64,000 bases of DNA from assembly GCA_002600635.1 (NCBI GenBank), contig CP021371.1:2855001-2919000 (forward strand), in the 5' to 3' direction. Each line of letters starts with the position of its first letter. Position 1 is the first letter of the stretch. The notes beneath the pieces are model-generated. The model did no database searches, had not been told where the DNA came from, and saw only the letters and a list, made by a program, of their open reading frames with translations. Positions 28,076 through 36,798 of the stretch are shown here, piece by piece. Position numbers and translations under genes: made by a program. This DNA comes from Rhizobium sp. ACO-34A. Lineage in GTDB: Bacteria; Pseudomonadota; Alphaproteobacteria; Rhizobiales; Rhizobiaceae.

Positions 28076-28423
28076 TCAGCCGCGAAGCTGCAGCGTCTTC
28101 TGATAGGTGTTGGTGGAACGCGCACCGGAACGGCAATAGCCGAGCATCGGACGGTCGAAATCGTCGAGCGCGTCCATCATGCCGCTGATGGCTTCCTCGG
28201 TCACGCCCATGGGGCCGACCGGCACATGCTTGATCTTGATACCGAGTTCCTCGGCCCGTGCAGCGATGTCGGCAAAGTCCGGCTGGCCCGGCTCTTCACC
28301 ATCGGGCCGATGGCAAACGATCGACTTGAAACCCTGCGCCTTGATCTCGTCGAGATCGTCGACCGTGATCTGGCCGGAGACGGAATACTCTTCGTTGATC
28401 TGCCTGATATCCATCGTCATCAT
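28076..28423 (-). CDS. TIGR01244-family phosphatase-like / sulfurtransferase-like protein
   Basis: Up to 115 residues. The fold is that of dual-specificity phosphatases, with the loop CRSGARS (Cys-x5-Arg) near the C terminus and YSVSGQITVDDLDEIKAQGF at the N terminus. This domain is found alone or fused to the beta-lactamase-like persulfide dioxygenase Blh and is annotated as a sulfur transferase. Three ATGs lie within ten bases (28423, 28420, 28414). GAGGAG is only one base from the first, so 28420 or 28414 (MDIRQINEEY) is the more likely start. No persulfide dioxygenase gene is adjacent. Confidence 0.85.
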   Translation of the reverse strand: MMTMDIRQINEEYSVSGQITVDDLDEIKAQGFKSIVCHRPDGEEPGQPDFADIAARAEELGIKIKHVPVGPMGVTEEAISGMMDALDDFDRPMLGYCRSGARSTNTYQKTLQLRG

Positions 28424-28497
28424 GCTCCTCGAATGAATGTGGCAAACACTTAAGGTGCCATGCCGGAAGCGTCAATCAAAGTTGTGCCTGAGCCGGT

Positions 28498-29328
28498 TCA
28501 AACAAACGAGAAAGTCAGGGCGTATTCGCGGCCCTCGCCCGGGGCAAGTTCGACGAGTTCCCCGCGTTTCGCAAGTTCGGCACGCGGCTCCCAGCGATGG
28601 GAAACCGGTTCGATCCCCAGCACATAGGCGGGAGCGGTCTGATTGCGCCAGATCTGCAGGAAAGGCAGGCCATCGGTGCGGAAACGGACCCGAAGCGTCT
28701 TGCCGCCAATTGCCGCGATTGGGCCGAGCCGGACTTCCGCCCAGTCTGCATCGCCGGCAGGCACGCAGAACACGCCTCCATCCCCCTCGCCGAATGCCCA
28801 GGGAAAACCACCGTTCTCCAGCATGGCGCCTTCCAGCCTCACACCATCATCGAAAAGCCGGGCGCCGATATTCATGTGATACATCAGCATGGCCGGAAAC
28901 GGTTGCGCGCCTGTATTCGTAACCCGGTCGGAAAGCTGTACCTCGCCGCTCGCCCCGTCGATCCGCCAGTGACGCTCCAGCCGGGCGCTGCCACCGTCGG
29001 CAAGCCTTGCATCGACAATCGCGCGGGCCTCCGCGTCCCCTCCTTCGAGGAAGGACGAAACGACCTCCGCCGGATGGGACGAAAACGAGCCATGCAAGGG
29101 AAAGCGAACGCCATCCAGACCGGGAACGGGCTCCGGATGGCGGATATGGTCGGGACCGCAGGTGAAGAGAAAGCCTTCGAGCGAATGATCGATACGCGGA
29201 TCGCCGTCATCGGGAATGGCCCGGCCGGGGGCAAGATTGACCCCATCGACCACGCATGCGCCGATGTCGAACACCGATCCCTCGTCAAGCGAAAGCTTCG
29301 GTCCCTTGCCACCACTGAATTCGATCAC
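28498..29328 (-). CDS. Aldose 1-epimerase-like protein (DUF4432 type)
   Basis: 276-residue beta-sandwich protein of the galactose-mutarotase superfamily. Family-like points are FPLHGSFSSHPAEV, the YHMNIG histidine, and a C-terminal PFLQIWRNQTAPAYVLGIEP followed by GELVELAPGE. DUF4432 proteins include lyxose isomerase-unrelated epimerase folds of unproven activity, so a sugar or sugar-acid ligand is likely but unspecified. The start overlaps the stop of the MarR gene upstream (ATGA), so the two form a coupled pair. Confidence 0.85.
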   Translation of the reverse strand: MIEFSGGKGPKLSLDEGSVFDIGACVVDGVNLAPGRAIPDDGDPRIDHSLEGFLFTCGPDHIRHPEPVPGLDGVRFPLHGSFSSHPAEVVSSFLEGGDAEARAIVDARLADGGSARLERHWRIDGASGEVQLSDRVTNTGAQPFPAMLMYHMNIGARLFDDGVRLEGAMLENGGFPWAFGEGDGGVFCVPAGDADWAEVRLGPIAAIGGKTLRVRFRTDGLPFLQIWRNQTAPAYVLGIEPVSHRWEPRAELAKRGELVELAPGEGREYALTFSFV

Positions 29329-29807
29329 TGCCCGCCATCCTCGTCAGCCGGCGATGGCATGCGCAAATGTCCCGTCGCCATCGCATCCTCGATGCCGGAC
29401 AATCCGTCATCGAGTGCCTTGAGGTACGGCAAATCCACTGCCCCTTCAAGCCAGTGCTGATAGTCGGCCGCACAGCGTTTCAGTTCGGTATAGGCCGCCT
29501 GACCGCTGTCGGTCAGCGTCAGGATTTCAAAACGCCGGTCCACCGTGTCGCGCTGCCGGCCAAGCCAGCGGCGATCCTCCAGCGCCTTCACGGCGCGGCT
29601 GACCTTGGTCTTCGTCAGGCCGGCATGCCCGGAAATCGCCTTTGCGGTTCCGTGCAGCCCCTCGCCCAGCGACCAGAGCACCTGCCACTCCGTCCAGGAA
29701 ACTTCCCCACCGACATCGCACTGGCGCATGAAATGGCCGCTCAGCCTTTCCGCCGCACGATTTAACCGGTAAGGCAGAAAGCTCTCGATATTGAAATGAT
29801 TTCGCAT
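29325..29807 (-). CDS. MarR-family transcriptional regulator
   Basis: 160 residues. The N-terminal helix is SFLPYRLNRAAERLSGHFMR, the helix-turn-helix AISGHAGLTKTKVSRAVKAL and the wing RQRDTVDRRFEILTLTDSG with the conserved Asp-Arg. The start at 29807 (MRNHFNIESF) is preceded by GGGGGG; 13 further codons upstream are open but unsupported. It is translationally coupled to the DUF4432 epimerase gene, which it probably controls. No clear palindrome stands in the 168-base gap to the L,D-transpeptidase gene. Confidence 0.9.
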   Translation of the reverse strand: MRNHFNIESFLPYRLNRAAERLSGHFMRQCDVGGEVSWTEWQVLWSLGEGLHGTAKAISGHAGLTKTKVSRAVKALEDRRWLGRQRDTVDRRFEILTLTDSGQAAYTELKRCAADYQHWLEGAVDLPYLKALDDGLSGIEDAMATGHLRMPSPADEDGGQ

Positions 29808-29975
29808 CGTCCCCCCGCGACGAGATAAAAACAGCCGGCTGTCCAATCCTCACTCCCGACAAAACCGACTCTCCTCAAAAATGGATTTTAAGCCATTCTT
29901 CACCATGAATTCACCTTTTCCACATTAGTGTCAAATTTATCGCGTTTTTCCCATTGGAAACAAGGAAATCGAATC

Positions 29976-31322
29976 GTGAGCGATATGAAGAAAGCCGGCC
30001 TGTTACTTGCGTCTGTAGCGTTGATCCCGGCCCTCCTGTCCGCGCCCGCCCACGCGCGCGACCCTTACGGCTATCGCCCGAGCTCGACCATCCTCGTCAC
30101 GCCGGAAGGCGACATCCTCGGCTACACGCCAGAGCAGAACGAAGTCGTGATCAGCCGCGACCGCATGGGCCGCCGCGTCCTCTTCGATCACTACGGCAAC
30201 CTGATCGCCACGGAAGTGCCGGCGGAAAGCTATTTTCCGCGCGGCGCGCAGCAGCGCGATTACCCGGAAACCGCTTACGACAATTACCCGCCGCAGCCGC
30301 GCGGATGGAACGATGATCAGGTGGTCACCGGCGCGATTCCCGGCCCTGACACCATTGACCGCCAGCCGCTTGATGAGCCGGCCCAGGATATGCCCTCTGG
30401 CGGCCCGGACATGGCGCCGCCGACCGAGCAGGCAACGCCCCGCACGGTGACACCGGAGATCCCGGTAAAGAGCAACCTCTCTCAGCTTGAGATAACCGCT
30501 CTCCAGACTTTCCTCGACCGCGAGGGCATTTCGCCCGGCGTCATCGACGGCAAGATGGGCCAGAACGTCAACAAGGCGCTGGTGGCCTATCAGCAGATGA
30601 CCGGCGAGACGCTCGACCCGAACAATGCCGATGACATTCTCGAGCGCCTGCGGCTGTCAGGCGGACTGGCGATCGTTTCCTACACGATCACGCCCGGCGA
30701 CGCCGCTGGCCCCTATGTCGCCTCGATTCCCGAAGACTATAGCCACAAGGCCCAGCTACCGGCGCTGTCCTTCACCTCCACCACCGAAATGCTGGCGGAA
30801 AAGTTCCACATGGACGAGGCCTACCTCAAGGCGCTCAACCCCGGCGTCGACTTCACCATTCCGGGCACGATCATCAAGGTCGTCGACCCCGGCAAGGTGA
30901 AGCAGGGTCAGGTGGCAAAGATCGTCGCCGACAAGGGCCTGAAGCAGGTCTTCGCCTATGGCGAGGACGGCTCGCTGATTGCCGCCTATCCGGCAAGCAT
31001 CGGCTCAGCCGACACGCCCTCGCCCTCCGGCACCGTGACGGTGGAACGCATCGCCTTCAACCCCGGCTACACCTACAACCCGAAGATCAACTTCCAGCAG
31101 GGTGCGAATGACAAGGTTCTCGCAATTCCACCCGGCCCGAACGGGCCTGTCGGCACCGTATGGATGGCGTTGTCCCGCCCGACCTACGGCATTCACGGCA
31201 CGCCGGAGCCATCGAAAATCGGCCGCACCCAGAGCCACGGCTGCATCCGCCTCACCAACTGGGACGCAACCGAGCTCGCCAAGATGACCAAACCGGGCGT
31301 CACGGTCGAATTCATCGACTAA
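29976..31322 (+). CDS. L,D-transpeptidase (YkuD/ErfK type) with N-terminal peptidoglycan-binding domain
   Basis: 448-residue periplasmic enzyme. Signal peptide: KKAGLLLASVALIPALLSAP, then AHA cleavage near residue 26. A proline-rich low-complexity linker (about 90-160) is followed by a peptidoglycan-binding-like helix bundle (LEITALQTFLDREG, VIDGKMGQNVNKALVAYQQM). The C-terminal YkuD catalytic domain has HGTPEPSKIGR and SHGCIRLTNWD with the nucleophilic cysteine. It would form 3-3 cross-links or attach outer-membrane proteins to peptidoglycan, both prominent in Rhizobiales. GTG 29976 is favoured because AAGGA lies nine bases upstream; ATG 29985 (MKKAGLL) is the alternative. Confidence 0.92.
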   Translation: MSDMKKAGLLLASVALIPALLSAPAHARDPYGYRPSSTILVTPEGDILGYTPEQNEVVISRDRMGRRVLFDHYGNLIATEVPAESYFPRGAQQRDYPETAYDNYPPQPRGWNDDQVVTGAIPGPDTIDRQPLDEPAQDMPSGGPDMAPPTEQATPRTVTPEIPVKSNLSQLEITALQTFLDREGISPGVIDGKMGQNVNKALVAYQQMTGETLDPNNADDILERLRLSGGLAIVSYTITPGDAAGPYVASIPEDYSHKAQLPALSFTSTTEMLAEKFHMDEAYLKALNPGVDFTIPGTIIKVVDPGKVKQGQVAKIVADKGLKQVFAYGEDGSLIAAYPASIGSADTPSPSGTVTVERIAFNPGYTYNPKINFQQGANDKVLAIPPGPNGPVGTVWMALSRPTYGIHGTPEPSKIGRTQSHGCIRLTNWDATELAKMTKPGVTVEFID

Positions 31323-31366
31323 AGCGGTCGGCCCAGCCCACCCCGGGTAGAAAAAATCGACATGCA

Positions 31367-31402
31367 AAAAGAGCCGCAGGATATCAATCCGGCGGCTCTT
31401 TT
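31367..31402. terminator. Bidirectional terminator between the L,D-transpeptidase and parA-like genes
   Basis: An 11-bp stem (31367-31377 with 31392-31402), AAAAGAGCCGC / GCGGCTCTTTT, with a 14-base loop. A and T runs on the two sides give U-tracts in both directions between convergent genes. Confidence 0.85.
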
Positions 31403-31435
31403 CATTGTCGCTGCTTGGGAGGAGCGAGGTATTTT

Positions 31436-32155
31436 TTAGGCTGCGCTACGAACGACCTTGAACAGCCGGCGCGGCTGCTGTGTACGGACGATGCGGACCG
31501 GCAGCAACTGCATCACCTCACCGGCGAAGGCGCGGGCATTTTCGCGGGCCTTGTCGAGATTGCTGATTTTCGTTGGGTCCATGCTGTAGAGGGTGCCGCC
31601 ACAGTCGAAGATTTCGCGATAGGCGGTGCGTTCGGTGATCGGCGTGTTGATGACGTTGACGCCACGGGCGGCCAGCAGCCCCTTGATGGTCAGAAGAGCG
31701 CGGGTGGTCACCATGGAGGTAACCCGGGTCAGAACGACGGAGTGGTCGATCTTCAGCTTGCCGGTCTCTTCCATCAGCTTGATGAGATCGAGGATCTGCG
31801 CGCCTCCGCGCGCATCCATCGCACAGCCCTGAACCGGGATCATTACATGATCGGACAGTCCGAGCGCCGTCGTCACGATGGCATCGCGCGCACCGGCAAG
31901 ATCGATGATCGTATAATCCGCCGTGCGAGCCAGTTCACGGATATGCCCCTGCAGGGAGGCAACCGTTACTTCGGAAATGACCTCGATATTATGCTGCGGA
32001 CCTGATAGCTCGTGCCACTGCGTGATCCAGCGCTGCGGATCGGCGTCCAGGATGCCGACACGATATCCCTGCTGGGCAAGCTCGGTGGCGAGAAGAAGGG
32101 CTGCGGTGGTCTTGCCGGCTCCGCCCTTGGCATTGGCAAACGAGATGACTGGCAT
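31436..32155 (-). CDS. Solitary ParA-family (MinD/VirC1-like) ATPase
   Basis: 239-residue P-loop ATPase. The deviant Walker A is FANAKGGAGKTTAALLL with the signature lysine, switch I contains DADPQRWITQW, and switch II is IIDLAGARDAIVTTAL. There is no N-terminal DNA-binding helix-turn-helix. Length and sequence resemble the orphan ParA proteins of Agrobacterium, including the T-DNA factor VirC1. No parB, parS or transfer genes are nearby, so plasmid partition is unlikely. A role in positioning some cellular cargo is inferred. AGGGA precedes the ATG. Confidence 0.88.
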   Translation of the reverse strand: MPVISFANAKGGAGKTTAALLLATELAQQGYRVGILDADPQRWITQWHELSGPQHNIEVISEVTVASLQGHIRELARTADYTIIDLAGARDAIVTTALGLSDHVMIPVQGCAMDARGGAQILDLIKLMEETGKLKIDHSVVLTRVTSMVTTRALLTIKGLLAARGVNVINTPITERTAYREIFDCGGTLYSMDPTKISNLDKARENARAFAGEVMQLLPVRIVRTQQPRRLFKVVRSAA

Positions 32156-32466
32156 GCTGGATCCCTGAAGCTGTGAACCGAGCCAATCATCAGCTCCTGC
32201 AGTCGCCTCCCGTTCATGGAGGCAGTATGCAAATTATTCGCCATCATGGTTAAGAAACGGCAAATGAAGCCGCGAGCGCCCTCCCCAAAAATGGGAGGAC
32301 GTTCGTGAAACATGATGAAAAACAACAGGTATTTCAGCGTCGCACTTGACCGCGCGATGGCAGGCATGCCCCGACATCTTCCGGCCGCTCTCTGTCTTTC
32401 TGAGCGAGAAATATGAGGCTCCGTCCAGCCCATCCGCGCCCCGCAAAAGCCCACATACCAAAATGA
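32156..32466. other. Intergenic region upstream of the parA-like gene
   Basis: About 310 bases containing the parA promoter and a small CCTCCC/GGGAGG hairpin (32280-32298). There are no open frames with coding character and no RNA gene is recognised. Confidence 0.4.
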
Positions 32467-32500
32467 TAATGGCCCGACTTTCTTCAAAGTCAGGCCATTA
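32467..32500 (-). terminator. Terminator of the alcohol dehydrogenase operon
   Basis: A 15-bp stem with one mismatch (32467-32481 with 32486-32500) and a CTTC loop. It is 22 bases beyond the alcohol dehydrogenase stop, with TCATTTTGG following on the minus strand. Confidence 0.75.
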
Positions 32501-32522
32501 TTCAAGTTGTATATTGCAACTC

Positions 32523-33668
32523 TCAGAAGCAGTCTTCGTAGAGCGCCTTGGTGTTTTCCAGCGTCATCTTGACCGGGTTGCCGCCTGCGCTCGGATCCTC
32601 GATCGCCATGGCCGACATCTCGTCGATCCGGCTCTTGTCGAGGCCGAATGCGCCAAGCGTATCCGGAACGCCGAGTTCGGTGCGCAGCTTGAGCACCCAG
32701 TTGTAGAAGCCGTCGAAGCCGCCTTCGATGCCGAGATAGGCGGCGGCGATGGCGATCTTGTCCTCGATGGCGGCGCGGTTGTAGCGCAGTACCGCCGGCA
32801 TCACCACGGCGTTGGTCATGCCGTGATGGGTGTTGTAGATCGCGCCGATCGGGTGCGAGATCGCGTGGATCGCGCCGAGACCCTTCTGGAAGGAAACGGC
32901 ACCCATGGCGGCCGCCGACATCATGTGGGTGCGAGCCTCGATATCCGTACCGTCGTGGAAGGCACGCGGCAGATATTCCTTGACGAGGCGCATGCCCTCG
33001 AGCGCGATACCCTGGCTCATCGGGTGGTAGAACGGCGAGGAATAGGCTTCCAGGCAGTGGGCAAGCGCATCCATGCCCGTGCCGGCCGTGATCGACTTCG
33101 GCATGCCGACGGTCAGCTCGGGGTCGCAGATGACGACGCCCGGCAGGAACTTCGGATGGTAGATGATCTTCTTCACATGGGTCTTCGAATTGGTGATGAC
33201 CGATGCGCGGCCAACTTCCGAGCCGGTGCCGGCTGTCGTCGGCACCGCAACGATCGGCGCGATGCCTTCGATGCTGGCGCGGGTCCACCAGTCGCCGATA
33301 TCCTCGAAGTCCCAGACGGGCCGCGTCTGGCCGACCATGAAGGCAACGCACTTGGCCAGATCGAGACCGGAACCGCCGCCAAAGGCGACGACGCCGTCAT
33401 GACCGCCATCGCGGAAGGCCTTGATACCGGCTTCGAGGTTGATCTCGTTCGGGTTAGGATCGACGTCGGCGAAGATTGCCCGGCCGAGGCCGCCCTCGGC
33501 CAGAATGTCGAGCGCGCCCTGCGTGATCGCCATGGAGGCAAGGCCCCGGTCGGTGATCAGGAGCGGCTTCTTCATGCCGAGCGACTTGCAGGCGTCGGCG
33601 AGTTCCTTGATCCGGCCGCTGCCCATCTTGATGGCGGTGGGATAGCTCCAGTTTGCGACAATGCTCAT
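32523..33668 (-). CDS. Iron-containing alcohol dehydrogenase
   Basis: 381-residue group III NAD(P)-dependent dehydrogenase. Nucleotide site GGGSGLDLAKCVA; metal ligands by comparison with FucO are Asp200 and His204 (GTGMDALAHCLEAY), His268 (GAIHAISHP) and His282 (NTHHGMTNA). It oxidises a primary alcohol to an aldehyde. The ATG at 33668 overlaps the aldehyde dehydrogenase stop (ATGA), so the two enzymes are made together and probably act in series. Downstream of a glutamine-synthetase-like ligase, the alcohol may be a gamma-glutamylated amino alcohol. The start is supported by MSIVANWSYPTAIKMGSG being the usual N terminus; the further upstream frame overlaps the aldehyde dehydrogenase gene. 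Confidence 0.92.
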   Translation of the reverse strand: MSIVANWSYPTAIKMGSGRIKELADACKSLGMKKPLLITDRGLASMAITQGALDILAEGGLGRAIFADVDPNPNEINLEAGIKAFRDGGHDGVVAFGGGSGLDLAKCVAFMVGQTRPVWDFEDIGDWWTRASIEGIAPIVAVPTTAGTGSEVGRASVITNSKTHVKKIIYHPKFLPGVVICDPELTVGMPKSITAGTGMDALAHCLEAYSSPFYHPMSQGIALEGMRLVKEYLPRAFHDGTDIEARTHMMSAAAMGAVSFQKGLGAIHAISHPIGAIYNTHHGMTNAVVMPAVLRYNRAAIEDKIAIAAAYLGIEGGFDGFYNWVLKLRTELGVPDTLGAFGLDKSRIDEMSAMAIEDPSAGGNPVKMTLENTKALYEDCF

Positions 33669-35050
33669 TTCGTGACTTTCTTGAGGTGGTAGGATTTCGG
33701 ACGGGTAAGATTGTGGAAGCCGAGAACCGAGAGCGAGCCGCCGCGGCCGGTTTCCTTGACGCCCGTCCAGCACAGGGCCGGATCGAGATAGTCGGCACGG
33801 TTCATGAAGACGGTGCCGGTTTCGATTTCGCGACCGAGACGCCCTGCCCGTTCGGGATCCTGCGTCCAGAGCGAGGCGGTGAGGCCGTACTGGCTGTCGT
33901 TCATCAGTGCCAGCGCCTCCTCGTCGTTCTTGACCTTCATGATGCCGACGGCCGGGCCGAAGGTTTCATCACGCATGAACGACATGGAATGATCGACGTC
34001 GACCAGAACCTGCGGCATCAGGTAGGCGTGGCCGTCATCCTGGGGGAAGAGCTTCGGATCGACGAGCGCCTTGGCGCCCTTGGCAACCGCTGCGGCGATC
34101 TGTTCGCGCACATGGGCGGCGAAGCGACGATGCGCCATGGGGCCGAGCGTCGTTTCCGGATCCAGCGGATTGCCGAGCTTGTAGTTCGAAACCCAGGCGA
34201 CCGACTTTTCCACGAACGCGTCGTACAGGCTCTCATGCACGTAGATGCGCTCGATGCCGCAGCAGCACTGCCCGGAATTGTAGGTGGCGCCATCCATCAG
34301 CGTATCGACGGCGGCGTCGAGATCGGCGTCCTCCATCACATAGCCCGGATCCTTGCCGCCAAGCTCGAGGCCGAGGCCCGCGAAGGTGGAGGCCGCAGCG
34401 CGCTCGATGGAGCGACCGCCTTCGACCGAACCGGTGAAGTTGATGAAGTTGAAGCTGCCGGTCGCGATCAGCGCCGACGTGGTGGCGTGGTCGAGGAAGA
34501 CGTTGACGAAGACATCATCCGGGACGCCGGCCTCGACGAAGGCCTTCACAAGCCGCTCGCCGACGAGAAGCGTCTGCGTCGCATGCTTGATGACGACCGT
34601 GTTGCCGGCCATCAGCGCCGGAGCGACCGTGTTGATCGCCGTCATATAGGGATAATTCCACGGCGCGATAACGAAAACGACGCCATGCGGCTCGCGTTCG
34701 ATGCGGCGCTCGAAGCTGCCACTGTTTTCGATCACGATCGGAGCAAGCGCATCGGCGGCAATGGAGGCCACATAGTTCGAACGCTCGTTGAAGCCCTTGT
34801 ATTCGCCACCGTAGCGAACCGGGCGGCCCATCATCCGGGCCAGTTCCGGCACGACTTCATCGGACATCTCGTTGAGGCGGGCGACGCCCTTGAGGACGAG
34901 CTGAACGCGCTCTTCCAGCGGGCGGCGGGCCCAGGCCTTCTGGGCTTTGCGAGCCCGGGCCACGGCGGCGTTTGCCGCCTCCAGCGACATGGCCTCGCGC
35001 TCGGCGAACACCGAGCCGTCGACCGGCGAAATGCATTGAATCATTGTCAT
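33665..35050 (-). CDS. Aldehyde dehydrogenase
   Basis: 461-residue NAD(P)-dependent enzyme of the succinate-semialdehyde/gamma-aminobutyraldehyde branch. The catalytic cysteine lies in NSGQCCCGIERIYV, the base glutamate in LELGGKDPGYV, and the cofactor loop is NFTGSVEGG. Of several closely spaced start codons, ATG 35050 (MTMIQCISP) is seven bases from AAGGAG and fits best. It overlaps the alcohol dehydrogenase gene downstream and is separated by about 280 bases from the ligase gene upstream. It probably turns the dehydrogenase product into a carboxylate. Confidence 0.92.
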   Translation of the reverse strand: MTMIQCISPVDGSVFAEREAMSLEAANAAVARARKAQKAWARRPLEERVQLVLKGVARLNEMSDEVVPELARMMGRPVRYGGEYKGFNERSNYVASIAADALAPIVIENSGSFERRIEREPHGVVFVIAPWNYPYMTAINTVAPALMAGNTVVIKHATQTLLVGERLVKAFVEAGVPDDVFVNVFLDHATTSALIATGSFNFINFTGSVEGGRSIERAAASTFAGLGLELGGKDPGYVMEDADLDAAVDTLMDGATYNSGQCCCGIERIYVHESLYDAFVEKSVAWVSNYKLGNPLDPETTLGPMAHRRFAAHVREQIAAAVAKGAKALVDPKLFPQDDGHAYLMPQVLVDVDHSMSFMRDETFGPAVGIMKVKNDEEALALMNDSQYGLTASLWTQDPERAGRLGREIETGTVFMNRADYLDPALCWTGVKETGRGGSLSVLGFHNLTRPKSYHLKKVTK

Positions 35051-35139
35051 TCCATTGCTCCTTGAAAGCCCTTCAGGCCAGTAGCCCGACACTCGACGTC
35101 ATGCCATTGGCCAGGATGGCGCAGCCGCTCAACGCTGAT

Positions 35140-35172
35140 CGATCCCGCCCGCCGGAAGGCGGTACGGGATCG
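35140..35172 (-). other. Hairpin between the ligase and aldehyde dehydrogenase genes
   Basis: CGATCCCG (35140-35147) pairs with CGGGATCG (35165-35172), with an inner CGCC/GGCG stem. There is no U-run, so it is more likely an mRNA processing or stabilising structure than a terminator. The rest of the 35051-35331 gap shows nothing else. Confidence 0.4.
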
Positions 35173-35331
35173 CGTGTCGGGCTATGCCTGTTCCCCTGTT
35201 CCTCATCGATTCACAGGGGTATGTCTTGCAGTCTATTGCGCTTTGGCCGACACAGAAATCTTCCCAAAGTAATATGTCGGCCGATTGTCGATGATTTCAG
35301 GCGAACATTTTCGCCGGATGAAGAACGGGCG

Positions 35332-36702
35332 TCAGGCCCGTTCGAAACCGCGAGCGACCTCCCAGTCGGTGACCCGGCGATCGTATTCCTCCTGCTCCCA
35401 TTCGGCAGCGCGGACATAATGATCGATCACGTCACTACCGAACGCATCCCGCAACATGGCGGAGCCGGAAAGCGCCTCGGTCGCGGCGCGCAGGGTACGC
35501 GGGATCTCGCGAACGCCCTGTGCGCCGTAAGCATCGCCGGTGAAGGCCGGTTCCAGCTCCATCTTCTTCTCGATCCCGTCGATACCGGCTGCAAGCAGGG
35601 CCGCCATGGCGAGATAGGGATTGAGGTCGGAGCCGCCGACGCGGCATTCCACGCGAATCGCCTTGGTCTCCTCGCCGCACATGCGATAGCCGGCGGTGCG
35701 ATTGTCCTTGGACCAGATCGCCTTGGTCGGCGCGAAAGTACCGGCCATGAAGCGCTTATAGGAATTGATGTATGGCGCGAGGAAATAGGTGATCTCGCTG
35801 GCATGCGAGAGAAGGCCCGCCATGTAGTGTTTCATCGTCGACGACATGCCGTGCTCGCCGTTCTCGTCAAAGAACAGCGGCGTCTTGCCATCCGAGGTCC
35901 ACAGCGACTGGTGAATGTGCGACGACGAACCCGCTGCGTTGTAGTGCCACTTGGCGAGGAAGGTGATTGCCTTGCCGCGCGACCAGGCGATTTCCTTGCA
36001 GGCATTCTTGATGATCGCGTGGCGGTCGGCCATGGTCAGAGCATCCGCATAACGGACGTTGATTTCCTCCTGCCCGGCCGACGCCTCGCCCTTGGAATTT
36101 TCGACCGGGATGCCCGCGGCCTGCAGGCCCTTGCGGATCGCCCGCATCACATCCTCTTCCTTGGTCGTCTGGAAGATGTGGTAGTCTTCGTTGTAGCCGG
36201 AGGCGAGCTGCAGGTCGCGATAACCCGACACGCGCGCATCGTCGTAAGTCTGGTCGAACAGGAAGAATTCGAGCTCGCTGGCCATGTAGGCCTTCATGCC
36301 CATCGCCTCCAGGCGGGCGACCTGCTTCTTCAGGATCGCCCGGGGAGAATGGGGCACTTCGTCATGGGTGTGATGATCCAGCACGTCGCACAGCACGAGC
36401 GCCGTGCCCTCGAGCCACGGAACGCGACGAAGCGTCGAGAGGTCGGGCTTCATGGTGTAGTCGCCATAGCCCTTTTCCCAGCTCGTGGACTTGTAGCCGG
36501 ATACGGTCTCCATCTCCATGTCGGTCGCAAGGAGATAATTGCAGCTGTGGGTTTCCTTGTAGGCGCTTTCGATAAAATATTCCGCCTGGAAGCGCTTGCC
36601 CATCAGGCGGCCCTGCATGTCCACCTGGCACGCAAGCACCGTGTCGATGCGGCCGTCGGCGACGTCCTTCTTCAAATCGTCGAATGTGTAAGTCATACTC
36701 AT
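35332..36702 (-). CDS. Glutamine synthetase-family gamma-glutamyl ligase
   Basis: 456-residue GS-fold enzyme. ATP/metal motifs: MASELEFFLFDQ (about 140-152), ENSKGEASAGQEEINVRYAD read in two parts (glutamate side), FLAKWHYNAAGSSSHIHQSL with the catalytic histidines, and RVECRVGGSDLNPYLAMAA. The adenylylation-site tyrosine motif of GlnA is not seen. Such GlnA-like proteins gamma-glutamylate amines: PuuA with putrescine, IpuC with alaninol or isopropylamine, GlnA4 with ethanolamine. The neighbouring alcohol and aldehyde dehydrogenases fit an amino-alcohol substrate better than putrescine, for which an amine oxidase (PuuB) would be expected. The start MSMTYTFDDLKKDV at 36702 is preceded only by a weak purine run. 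Confidence 0.9.
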   Translation of the reverse strand: MSMTYTFDDLKKDVADGRIDTVLACQVDMQGRLMGKRFQAEYFIESAYKETHSCNYLLATDMEMETVSGYKSTSWEKGYGDYTMKPDLSTLRRVPWLEGTALVLCDVLDHHTHDEVPHSPRAILKKQVARLEAMGMKAYMASELEFFLFDQTYDDARVSGYRDLQLASGYNEDYHIFQTTKEEDVMRAIRKGLQAAGIPVENSKGEASAGQEEINVRYADALTMADRHAIIKNACKEIAWSRGKAITFLAKWHYNAAGSSSHIHQSLWTSDGKTPLFFDENGEHGMSSTMKHYMAGLLSHASEITYFLAPYINSYKRFMAGTFAPTKAIWSKDNRTAGYRMCGEETKAIRVECRVGGSDLNPYLAMAALLAAGIDGIEKKMELEPAFTGDAYGAQGVREIPRTLRAATEALSGSAMLRDAFGSDVIDHYVRAAEWEQEEYDRRVTDWEVARGFERA

Positions 36703-36766
36703 GAGTGAAACCCGCTTTTATCTTTGTTTCAGGCTCGCCGGCCCGTTCTCCTCTTGGGGTGGTCTC

Positions 36767-36788
36767 CCCCGGCCCTTTCGGGCCGGGG
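36767..36788 (-). other. GC-rich hairpin between the permease and ligase genes
   Basis: CCCCGGCCC (36767-36775) and GGGCCGGGG (36780-36788) form a 9-bp stem capped by GAAA in the minus-strand RNA. No U-run follows, so an RNA-stabilising or attenuating role within the operon is more likely than termination. Confidence 0.5.
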
Positions 36789-36798
36789 AAATTGTCTG

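Noticed and set aside
31436..32155. Plasmid or chromosome partition locus
   Set aside because: No parB, no parS-like repeats and no replication genes are adjacent; the ATPase is solitary.
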